A stretch of DNA of 33,997 nt. Source: an uncultured Alistipes sp. Its GTDB lineage: Bacteria > Bacteroidota > Bacteroidia > Bacteroidales > Rikenellaceae. The stretch is from NCBI GenBank assembly GCA_947174295.1, contig CAMWIG010000001.1, forward strand, positions 1-33,997, written 5' to 3'. Positions within the stretch are counted from its first letter, which is position 1. Each line of letters opens with the position of its first letter. The position numbers and the translations under genes were made by a program. The notes beneath the pieces are model-generated. The model made no database searches, was not told the DNA's origin, and saw nothing but the letters and a program-made list of their open reading frames with translations. Below, piece after piece: positions 9,101 through 15,696 of this stretch.

Positions 9101-10135
9101 ATGAAAAAATTGATGTTCATGTTCGCCGCAATGGCGACGATGGCTTTCGCAGCTTGCGGAAGCGACGACAACGGCGGTAACGAGCCCGGTGGAAAGCAGC
9201 GTCTCGCAACTCCCGCCCCCAAAGCCGAGGAGGTGACCGAGACTTCGTTCAAGGTGGCGTGGGCTGCCGTGGCCAATGCCGACAGCTACGTTTACACCGT
9301 GAACAACGGTGCCGAGAAGACCACCCTCACTCCTTCGGCTACCGTCGACGGTCTGAGCGCCAACACCGCCTACACCTTCAAGGTGAAGGCCGTTCCCGCC
9401 GACACCGACAAGTACAGCGAGTCGGCATGGGGCGAGGTCAAGGTCACGACCAAGGAGAGCGAAGGTCCTATCGTCGGCCCGGGCGATGTTCCCGAGTGCC
9501 TGAAAGGCAACAGCTACCTGCTCGTAGTTCTCGGCGAGGGTACCAAGGAGATGATTCCCGCTGAGAACATCGCAGCCGACTGGCGCACCAACGACTACAC
9601 CTGCTTCAACTACGTATGGAACGGCTACTACGGCAACGAGGCTGCGGCAGGTCCCAACTCGTGCGGCGTATTCGAGGGCTGGACGGCTCTGGTAACCGAC
9701 GGCGGATGGGCAGGCGGCGGCTACTGCTGCGGCGTGATTCCGGCCGACAACGCAGCCGACGGCAATGCCGTTCTGGCACAGATGAACGAGTGGCTGCCCA
9801 AGACCACCTCGGAGGAGGGCTGGTACCTGCACTTCGCGATGAAGAGCCCCGAGGGCGACAACCTCGTACACGCAATCCGCCTCTATCCTATCGGCGGCGA
9901 CGCGGTAGAGCTCAAAATCGGCGTTCCGGGCGACGGCAACGAGTTCAGCTACACCCGCGACGGCGACTGGCACGAGTTCGACGTACCGATGAGCTCGCTG
10001 GTGGCCAAGGGCTGCGTATTCCGCAACGGCGACTACACCAAGGGCGAGAATGTCGTGGGCTACGGTGCCGTCGCAGACCCCGTGCCGGCAGGCAAGGAGC
10101 TCAACCTCGACGCAGTATTCTTCTACAAGAAGTAA
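9101..10135 (+). CDS. Fibronectin-III surface lipoprotein, probable glycan-binding protein of the PUL
   Basis: 344 residues. Signal peptide with lipobox Cys19 (FAAC) followed by GSDDNGGNE, an acidic stretch like the Bacteroidota surface-export signal. A fibronectin type III domain covers about residues 35-115 (core FKVAWAAVANADSYVYTV and LSANTAYTFKVKAVP). The remainder, about 130-344, is aromatic and glycine-rich and probably a beta-sandwich carbohydrate-binding module; I cannot assign it to a named CBM family. Position after susD is where SusE/SusF-type surface glycan-binding proteins are normally encoded. It is followed by two strong hairpins before the GH16 gene. Codons such as GCT and CCT are commoner here than in neighbours, perhaps reflecting high expression. 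The surface role is inferred from position and architecture. Confidence 0.75.
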   Translation: MKKLMFMFAAMATMAFAACGSDDNGGNEPGGKQRLATPAPKAEEVTETSFKVAWAAVANADSYVYTVNNGAEKTTLTPSATVDGLSANTAYTFKVKAVPADTDKYSESAWGEVKVTTKESEGPIVGPGDVPECLKGNSYLLVVLGEGTKEMIPAENIAADWRTNDYTCFNYVWNGYYGNEAAAGPNSCGVFEGWTALVTDGGWAGGGYCCGVIPADNAADGNAVLAQMNEWLPKTTSEEGWYLHFAMKSPEGDNLVHAIRLYPIGGDAVELKIGVPGDGNEFSYTRDGDWHEFDVPMSSLVAKGCVFRNGDYTKGENVVGYGAVADPVPAGKELNLDAVFFYKK

Positions 10136-10162
10136 TCCGGGCGTCGCTGAGACAATTCCACA

Positions 10163-10192
10163 GACCGAACGGGCCCGACCGCCCGTTCGGTC
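10163..10192 (+). promoter_or_regulatory. Perfect 12-bp intercistronic hairpin
   Basis: The arms at 10163-10174 and 10181-10192 are perfectly complementary (12 bp) around a 6-nt loop. No T run follows, so it is more likely an mRNA stabiliser or partial attenuator than a simple terminator. It lies between the surface lipoprotein gene and the GH16 gene. Confidence 0.6.
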
Positions 10193-10197
10193 ACTAA

Positions 10198-10216
10198 CGG
10201 GCCGCACGACGGCCCG
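10198..10216 (+). promoter_or_regulatory. Second intercistronic hairpin
   Basis: CGGGCCG at 10198-10204 pairs with CGGCCCG at 10210-10216 around a 5-nt loop. It begins 5 nt after the larger hairpin and ends 31 nt before the GH16 start codon. No T run follows. Confidence 0.5.
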
Positions 10217-10247
10217 ACCTCGAACGAAACGAAACAGCTACTACTGT

Positions 10248-11213
10248 ATGAACACCATCACGCGCAACATGGCGACGCTGCTCGTGGCAGCCGCCACGCT
10301 CTGCATCGCCTGCGGAAACGACAACGAAATAAACCGCACACCCGACCAGCCCGAGCAGCCGGGAAATCCCGAAGAGCCGGGCAACCCCGAGCAGCCCGGA
10401 ATAACGGTTCCCGAAGGTTACACGCTCTTCTGGGCCGACGAGTTCGACGGCACGCAGCTCAACCTCGAAGACTGGAACATCGAAGTCAACGGCGACGGCG
10501 GCGGCAACAACGAGCTGCAATACTACTGCGAGCGCGGCGTGGCCGTGGGCGAAGACCCCGCGAGCGGCTGCACATGCCTCATTCTCAAAGCAGTCAGAGA
10601 GACATACATGGGCAAGAAAGTGACCTCGGGACGCGTCAACACGCAGGGCAAGGTGACCTTCCGCCACGGCCGCATCGACGCACGCATCAAGCTCCCCTCG
10701 ACGGCCGACGGTCTGTGGCCGGCATTCTGGATGATGGGCGACGACTACCGCACGGTCGGCTGGCCCGCCTGCGGCGAAATCGACATTCTCGAAATGGGCA
10801 ACGCCGACGGAATACGCAACGGCACGCAGGACCGCTACTTCAACGGCGCATGCCACTGGGGCACGGCGTGGAACGACCACATGTCGTATGCCTACGGGGT
10901 GACATACGACTATCCGTTGCAGGACGACGAATTCCACCTGATATCCTGCATATGGGACGACACGCGCGTGTCGATGTACGTCGACCTCGACCGCTACCCC
11001 GACGCGGCGCCCTACTACGACATGAACATCGCCGCCAGCAGCGACCCGCGTTCTCCGTCGAACTACTTCCACAAGGCGTGCTTCGTAATCCTGAACCTCG
11101 CCGTGGGCGGCGACTTCACGGGAATCCACGACATCGACCGCGTGACGGCTCTCGCCGCCGGCGAAGCGCGCATGTACGTCGACTATGTCAGAATCTTCAC
11201 CAAAAACGAATAA
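10248..11213 (+). CDS. GH16 endo-beta-1,3-glucanase (laminarinase-type) lipoprotein
   Basis: 321 residues from the ATG at 10248, chosen because it starts a clean lipoprotein signal peptide with Cys22 (LCIAC). A Pro/Glu/Gly-rich linker (about residues 32-50) follows, then a GH16 catalytic domain. The catalytic motif EIDILE gives nucleophile Glu177, Asp179 and acid/base Glu182; the beta-bulge form of the motif is typical of laminarinases and lichenases. WPAFWMMG and the C-terminal DYVRIF strand are also characteristic. The acidic GNDNE after the cysteine suggests the cell surface. It probably cuts long beta-1,3- or mixed-linkage glucan into oligosaccharides for SusCD. The ORF extends upstream to 10050, but that part overlaps the preceding gene and lacks a signal peptide. 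Confidence 0.92.
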   Translation: MNTITRNMATLLVAAATLCIACGNDNEINRTPDQPEQPGNPEEPGNPEQPGITVPEGYTLFWADEFDGTQLNLEDWNIEVNGDGGGNNELQYYCERGVAVGEDPASGCTCLILKAVRETYMGKKVTSGRVNTQGKVTFRHGRIDARIKLPSTADGLWPAFWMMGDDYRTVGWPACGEIDILEMGNADGIRNGTQDRYFNGACHWGTAWNDHMSYAYGVTYDYPLQDDEFHLISCIWDDTRVSMYVDLDRYPDAAPYYDMNIAASSDPRSPSNYFHKACFVILNLAVGGDFTGIHDIDRVTALAAGEARMYVDYVRIFTKNE

Positions 11214-11219
11214 TCAGCA

Positions 11220-12560
11220 ATGAAAAGACTCTTCATCATCCTGTCCGTATTCGCGATTTCGGCCTCCTGCTCGTCGTCCGACAACGGAGGCCCCGACAAC
11301 CCCGACGGTCCCGAACCCCAGCCGGGCGAAGTGGCCTGCGAGGATATCGCGGCCGACTACACGCTCGCTCCGGAGCGCAGCGCCAAGCGCGGCGTATCGT
11401 TCAACTTCCAGTATACGGCCGACGTCGAGCTGCTGGGCGACGCCATCTCGTGGTTCTACAACTGGGGCCCCGACGTAGCCAATCCCGACGTCGTAGAGCT
11501 CTACACGTCGAAGAACATCGACTTCTTCCCCATGGCATGGAACGGAAATTACAGCGCCGCACGTATCCGCAACTACAAGGCCGCTCACCCCGAGTGCCGA
11601 TATCTGCTGGCGTTCAACGAACCTAACCTCACCGACCAGGCCCGAATGACCCCCGCCGAGGCGGCGGCCCTCTGGCCCGAACTGCGCGACCTGTGCCGCG
11701 AACTCGGTCTGAAAATCATCGCCCCGGCCATGAACTACGGCACGCTGCCCGATTACAGCGACCCCATCAAGTGGCTCGACGAGTTCTTCGGGCTGGTGCC
11801 CGTCACCGACTTCGACGGTCTGGCAATCCACTGCTACATGGGTTCGGCGCAGTCGCTCAAAAGCTACGTCCGCCGCTTCTACAAATACGGACTGCCCATC
11901 TGGATGACCGAGTTCTGCGCCTGGGAGCAGAACATCGGCAACTACTCGGCGCAGATGCGCTTCATGTGCGACGCGCTGAGCTACATGGAGGCCGACTCCC
12001 ATGTCGAGCGCTATGCGTGGTTCATGCCGCGCGGCAGCAATGTCGACGTCGACAAATACCCCTTCTACTCGCTGCTGACCAAGACGCAGCCGTTCGAACT
12101 CACGCCGCTGGGCCGCGTCTTCTGCGCATTCCCCGCAATCGGCAGCACGACGACATACGCCAAGGGCGAGGTGATACCCGCCGAGCGGTTCTTCCGTTCG
12201 AGCGCTACCGTCACGGCCGAAGAGGAGGCTTGGAGCGCCTCGCCCCAGCTGCGGCCGACGACCGACAAGGGCGGCGGCGTGCTCGAAGTCTACAACTTCC
12301 TGACCGGCCAGTGGCTGGACTACAACGTATCGGCTCCGTCGGGCAAGGCGCGCATCTACATCCGCTACGCCGCATATCTCGACTCGGCAGCCACGATAAC
12401 AGTCGGCAATACGGCCTACACGGTCGACCTCCCCTCGACGGGCGACGACGACGTGTGGTCGACGGCGATTCTCGAAAGCGAGCTCGCCTCGTCGGCGAAG
12501 ACCATGCGTATCAAGGTCGACAAGGGCATCCTCAACCTGAACTGGATAATGATACGGTAG
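11220..12560 (+). CDS. GH128-type beta-1,3-glucanase lipoprotein with C-terminal carbohydrate-binding-like domain
   Basis: 446 residues. Lipoprotein signal peptide with Cys17 (ISASC), then an acidic Asp/Pro/Gly linker. The catalytic part (about 55-300) has features of the glycosyl hydrolase catalytic-core / GH128 family: GVSFNFQY, WFYNWGP, FNEPN with Glu134 as likely acid/base, and WMTEFCAW with Glu231 as likely nucleophile. The last 120 or so residues form a probable beta-sandwich module (TATITVGN, IRIKVDKGILNLNW-like end given as MRIKVDKGILNLNW), similar to CBM6/35-type folds by appearance only. It starts 6 bp after the GH16 stop, so the two are co-transcribed. GH128 members act on beta-1,3-glucans such as laminarin, curdlan or fungal wall glucan. 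Surface location is inferred from the acidic region after the cysteine. Confidence 0.82.
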   Translation: MKRLFIILSVFAISASCSSSDNGGPDNPDGPEPQPGEVACEDIAADYTLAPERSAKRGVSFNFQYTADVELLGDAISWFYNWGPDVANPDVVELYTSKNIDFFPMAWNGNYSAARIRNYKAAHPECRYLLAFNEPNLTDQARMTPAEAAALWPELRDLCRELGLKIIAPAMNYGTLPDYSDPIKWLDEFFGLVPVTDFDGLAIHCYMGSAQSLKSYVRRFYKYGLPIWMTEFCAWEQNIGNYSAQMRFMCDALSYMEADSHVERYAWFMPRGSNVDVDKYPFYSLLTKTQPFELTPLGRVFCAFPAIGSTTTYAKGEVIPAERFFRSSATVTAEEEAWSASPQLRPTTDKGGGVLEVYNFLTGQWLDYNVSAPSGKARIYIRYAAYLDSAATITVGNTAYTVDLPSTGDDDVWSTAILESELASSAKTMRIKVDKGILNLNWIMIR

Positions 12561-12589
12561 AGACGAAACACTTCTTATTTTCATTTCGG

Positions 12590-12626
12590 GACGCACCCCG
12601 CCGGACACGGTTCGGCGGGGTGCGTC
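12590..12626 (+). terminator. Strong hairpin ending the PUL operon
   Basis: A perfect 14-bp stem (12590-12603 with 12613-12626) around a 9-nt loop, 29 nt after the GH128 stop codon. There is no T run, so termination may be weak or factor-assisted; it may also protect the 3' end. Confidence 0.65.
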
Positions 12627-12692
12627 GCAAGACGGCTGCACGCGCACGAATAAATTTCGCCGCAACGCGAGTGAATATCGAAATATCTTTGC

Positions 12693-12700
12693 TATATTTG
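12693..12700 (+). promoter_or_regulatory. -7 promoter box for the GT2-sigma genes
   Basis: TATATTTG matches TAnnTTTG exactly, 26 nt before the GT2 start codon. No clear TTTG -33 box was found at the expected distance. Confidence 0.6.
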
Positions 12701-12726
12701 CGTTTCGAAAATCAGCAGATTCGGGC

Positions 12727-13881
12727 ATGCACTATCTCGACATATTCGTCTCGCACTACGGCTGGGAGGGTTTTGCACTCGCCTGCGCCGCTTCGGTCAT
12801 GCTCATCGTGCAGCTGTACTACTATCTGGCCGTGTACGGACGCGTACCGGGCTACAAGAACAACCGCCGCAAGTCGATACTCGACGCCGAACCTCCCGTG
12901 TCGGTCGTCGTGCCGATGTTCTCCGAAAATACGGCCTTCATCGAGGAGACCCTGCCGAAGCTCCTCGGGCAGGCATACCCCGAATTCGAAATCGTCGTGG
13001 TCTACGTCGGCTGCGACAGCGACTTCTACGAAGACCTCGTGCGTCTGAGGCAGGCCCTGCCCCGTCTGACGACGACGAAAATAGAGTACAATCCCCGTTT
13101 CCCGATTTCGGTCAAGATGGCCCTCAACGTCGGCATAAAGTCGGCCCGCTACGAGCATATCGTCTTCACCACCACCGACGCATGCCCCGCTTCGGCATCG
13201 TGGATAGCGATGATGGCCAAGGGGTTCCTCAAAAGCGACATCGTGCTCGGCTACTGCGGCATAGAACCCGCCAGGGGATTCGCCCGCCGCTTCATGCGCA
13301 CCGACCGCATGATGTCGTCCGCAGCATGGATTGCCGCCGCAGTGCGCCGCCGCCCTTATCGCGGCATACGCCACAATCTCGGCATCACGAAAAGCGTCTA
13401 CTTCGGCTCGAACGGCTTCAACTGCCTGAACATGAACATCGGCGAGGACGACCTCTACATGATGGAGGTCATGCGCCCCGACAACGTGAGCGTCATTCTC
13501 TCGCCGCGCGCCGCCGTCACGGAGCATCCCTGGGGCGGTCTGGGCTGGTGGACGGGCCGACGGCGCCACTTCGGCTCGACATTCATGTTCTACCCCGACG
13601 GCGTGAAGAGCTACATTCGCTACGAGACGGGAAGCCGCACGCTCTTCTTCCTGACGATTGCCGCAGCGCTGGCATTCATGCCCTTGGAGTACAAGGCTGC
13701 GGCTCTCGTGCTGCTCCTCGTCCGCTATGCCGCCGTGGCGGTCACCGTAAACCGTCTGTCCAAGCGTCTGGGCGAAAAGGGCCTCGTCGGCCGGTATTTC
13801 GTCTACGACATGCTCTCTCCGCTCTACGACCTCGCAGTACGCATCTCGATGGTGCGCAAAGACCGCACGGTATGGAGATAG
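12727..13881 (+). CDS. Membrane glycosyltransferase family 2
   Basis: 384 residues. One N-terminal membrane helix at about 16-37 precedes a GT-A domain (VSVVVPMFSEN at the start, FTTTDA as a DxD-like region, GEDDLYMMEVM as the catalytic-base region and GRRRHF as the variant of the Q/RxxRW motif). Two hydrophobic segments follow near residues 300-335 (LFFLTIAAALAFMPLEYKAA). It probably transfers a sugar to a lipid or surface glycan at the inner membrane; donor and acceptor are unknown. Its last 10 nt overlap the start of the sigma factor gene, which implies translational coupling. Its own -7 box is at 12693. Confidence 0.8.
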   Translation: MHYLDIFVSHYGWEGFALACAASVMLIVQLYYYLAVYGRVPGYKNNRRKSILDAEPPVSVVVPMFSENTAFIEETLPKLLGQAYPEFEIVVVYVGCDSDFYEDLVRLRQALPRLTTTKIEYNPRFPISVKMALNVGIKSARYEHIVFTTTDACPASASWIAMMAKGFLKSDIVLGYCGIEPARGFARRFMRTDRMMSSAAWIAAAVRRRPYRGIRHNLGITKSVYFGSNGFNCLNMNIGEDDLYMMEVMRPDNVSVILSPRAAVTEHPWGGLGWWTGRRRHFGSTFMFYPDGVKSYIRYETGSRTLFFLTIAAALAFMPLEYKAAALVLLLVRYAAVAVTVNRLSKRLGEKGLVGRYFVYDMLSPLYDLAVRISMVRKDRTVWR

Positions 13882-14447
13882 AGGAGTACATCATCGCCGA
13901 CGACCGCCGTCTGGCAGCTTTGGTCGTCGAGGGCGACATCGCAGCCTTCGAGTACCTCTTCGACCGCTACCGCGACGCCATACGCCGTCTGTTCGTGCAG
14001 CGCACGGGCAACGCCGACGACGCCGACGACCTGTTGCAGGAGACATTCATCAAAGTATATATCAACATCCACCGCTACTCGCCCGACTACACCTTCGGTC
14101 AGTGGATTTACACCATCGCACGCAACACCTTCATCGACTTCGTGCGCAAGCGTCAGGACGACCTCTCCATCGACGAGAAGTACTCGATACCCGTCGCTTC
14201 GCCCGCGCCCACGCCCGAGGAGCGCTACATCAACATCCAGCAGCGCGCCCAAATCGACGGATACATGGAGCGCATGCCGGCCGACTACCGCAAACTGATA
14301 CGCATGCGCTTCTTCGACGAGCTCTCCTACGAAGAGATAGCCCAGCGTCTGGCCATGCCGCTCGGAACGGTCAAGACCCGCATACACCGCGCGCGCGAAA
14401 GGATGTGCAGGCTGATAACGGAGGGCGAGAAAAACGGATGCAACTGA
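13872..14447 (+). CDS. ECF-type RNA polymerase sigma factor
   Basis: 191 residues from the ATG at 13872, which overlaps the GT2 stop (ATGGAGATAG). Region 2 is at about 20-90 (AFEYLFDRYRDAIRRL, DDADDLLQETFIKVY, FGQWIYTIARNTFIDFVRK) and region 4 at about 130-185 (MPADYRKLIRMRFFDELSYEEIAQRL, given in part: LSYEEIAQRLAMPLGTVKTR). It lacks regions 1 and 3, as ECF sigmas do. No anti-sigma factor gene or membrane FecR-like protein lies next to it; the neighbours are a glycosyltransferase and rsmG. Control by an unlinked partner or by transcription is therefore possible. The gene family is certain, the regulon unknown. Confidence 0.93.
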   Translation: MEIEEYIIADDRRLAALVVEGDIAAFEYLFDRYRDAIRRLFVQRTGNADDADDLLQETFIKVYINIHRYSPDYTFGQWIYTIARNTFIDFVRKRQDDLSIDEKYSIPVASPAPTPEERYINIQQRAQIDGYMERMPADYRKLIRMRFFDELSYEEIAQRLAMPLGTVKTRIHRARERMCRLITEGEKNGCN

Positions 14448-14502
14448 CAACCAGCGAAGGATTCAGCAATCACCGGCCGCCGGCCGCAACTTCCGATACG
14501 AT

Positions 14503-15126
14503 ATGACAGAACTCATAACGAAATATTTTCCCGACATCACCGCGCATCAGCGCGAACAGTTCGCTGCGCTCTACGGGCTCTACGCCGAGTGGAATGCCAA
14601 GATAAACGTCGTCTCGCGCAAGGACTTCGACCAGCTCTACCTGCGGCACGTACTGCACTCGCTCGCCATCGCACGCGTATGCCGCTTCGAGGCGGGAGCG
14701 CGCGTGCTCGACGTGGGATGCGGAGGCGGTTTTCCGTCGATTCCGCTCGCAATCATGTTCCCCGACGCGCACTTCACCGCCGACGACTCCATAGGCAAGA
14801 AGATAACCGTGGTGCGCGGCGTGGCCGAGGGTGCCGGCATCGGCAACGTGCGGCCCGTGAACGCACGCGTCGAGCAGATAGGCGAACGCTTCGACTACGT
14901 CGTCTCGCGCGCCGTCACCGAGATGCCGACATTCGTCGGGTGGATATGGAACAAAATCGACCGCGGACAGCGCGGAACCCTGCCCAACGGCATACTCTAC
15001 CTCAAAGGCGGCGACCTCGCGGATGAACTCGCCCGCACGCGCATGCAGTGGCGCGAATATCCCATCGCGGAGTTCTTCGAGGAGGAGTTCTTCGAGACCA
15101 AGAAGGTGGTCTACACAGCCCGCTGA
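14503..15126 (+). CDS. rsmG: 16S rRNA (guanine527-N7)-methyltransferase RsmG
   Basis: 207 residues, normal length for RsmG. The motifs NVVSRKD, HSLAIA and the SAM-binding segment VLDVGCGGGFPSIPLAI are visible, followed by DSIGKK and SRAV. It methylates G527 of 16S rRNA using SAM in the cytoplasm. It lies 55 bp after the sigma factor gene on the same strand and is closed by the bidirectional terminator at 15155. Confidence 0.95.
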   Translation: MTELITKYFPDITAHQREQFAALYGLYAEWNAKINVVSRKDFDQLYLRHVLHSLAIARVCRFEAGARVLDVGCGGGFPSIPLAIMFPDAHFTADDSIGKKITVVRGVAEGAGIGNVRPVNARVEQIGERFDYVVSRAVTEMPTFVGWIWNKIDRGQRGTLPNGILYLKGGDLADELARTRMQWREYPIAEFFEEEFFETKKVVYTAR

Positions 15127-15154
15127 CGCAGCACGAACGCCCTGCACGAAAACG

Positions 15155-15192
15155 ACGAACCTCCCGCGACCTTAAAGTCACGGGAGGTTCGT
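15155..15192. terminator. Bidirectional terminator between rsmG and the thioredoxin gene
   Basis: The arms at 15155-15170 and 15177-15192 pair over 16 positions with one mismatch, around a 6-nt loop; TTTT follows on the plus strand and a T-rich stretch on the minus strand. It separates convergent genes. Confidence 0.8.
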
Positions 15193-15228
15193 TTTCCGAA
15201 ATATCGGCGCCCCGACCATGGAGCATGT

Positions 15229-15657
15229 CTACTGCTTTTCGGTACGCTCGCGGTACTTGTCGACTATGGTCCGCATATCCTGCATGAAGTCGTACTTGGA
15301 GCGTGCGCCCGACGAACGGCCCACCAGCTCCATGTCGGGCGTAAGAACAAGGAACGTAGGCACGGACGACACACCGTACTCGCCGGCTATCTGCTTTCCG
15401 TCGCGCGAGTCGACGTCGACCTTCACGCACACGAACAGACTGTCCATGAAGTCGCCCACCTCCTTCTCGGTGAAGACGTAGCGGTCCATGGTCTTGCACG
15501 GCCCGCACCACGTGGCGTGCACGTCCATGAATATCAGTTTGTTCTGTTCGCGGGCCTCGCGGAGCACCTCCAACGGCGTCTTGTTCACGAACCGCGTCTG
15601 GGCCCCGGCGGCGAATGCTCCGGCAAGGAGCAGCAAAGTAAGGAAAATCCGTTTCAT
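15229..15657 (-). CDS. Secreted thioredoxin-family protein
   Basis: 142 residues starting at the ATG at 15657, which gives a clean signal peptide (MKRIFLTLLLLAGAFAAGAQ). The thioredoxin fold has the active site WCGPC (in HATWCGPCKTM) and the cis-proline region SSVPTF. The domain resembles thioredoxin_7/DUF255-like periplasmic thioredoxins that reduce or isomerise disulfides; the direction of electron flow is not evident. It lies 39 bp downstream of the phosphate transporter gene on the same strand and may share its transcript. A longer in-frame start at 15696 exists but would hide the signal peptide behind 13 residues. Confidence 0.88.
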   Translation of the reverse strand: MKRIFLTLLLLAGAFAAGAQTRFVNKTPLEVLREAREQNKLIFMDVHATWCGPCKTMDRYVFTEKEVGDFMDSLFVCVKVDVDSRDGKQIAGEYGVSSVPTFLVLTPDMELVGRSSGARSKYDFMQDMRTIVDKYRERTEKQ

Positions 15658-15696
15658 AAGTCGTTTTTCGGGTTTCGGTCGCAAAATCCGCACCAA

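Noticed and set aside
10050..10247. N-terminal extension of the GH16 gene
   Set aside because: It overlaps the preceding gene and the hairpins; a lipoprotein signal peptide starts at 10248.
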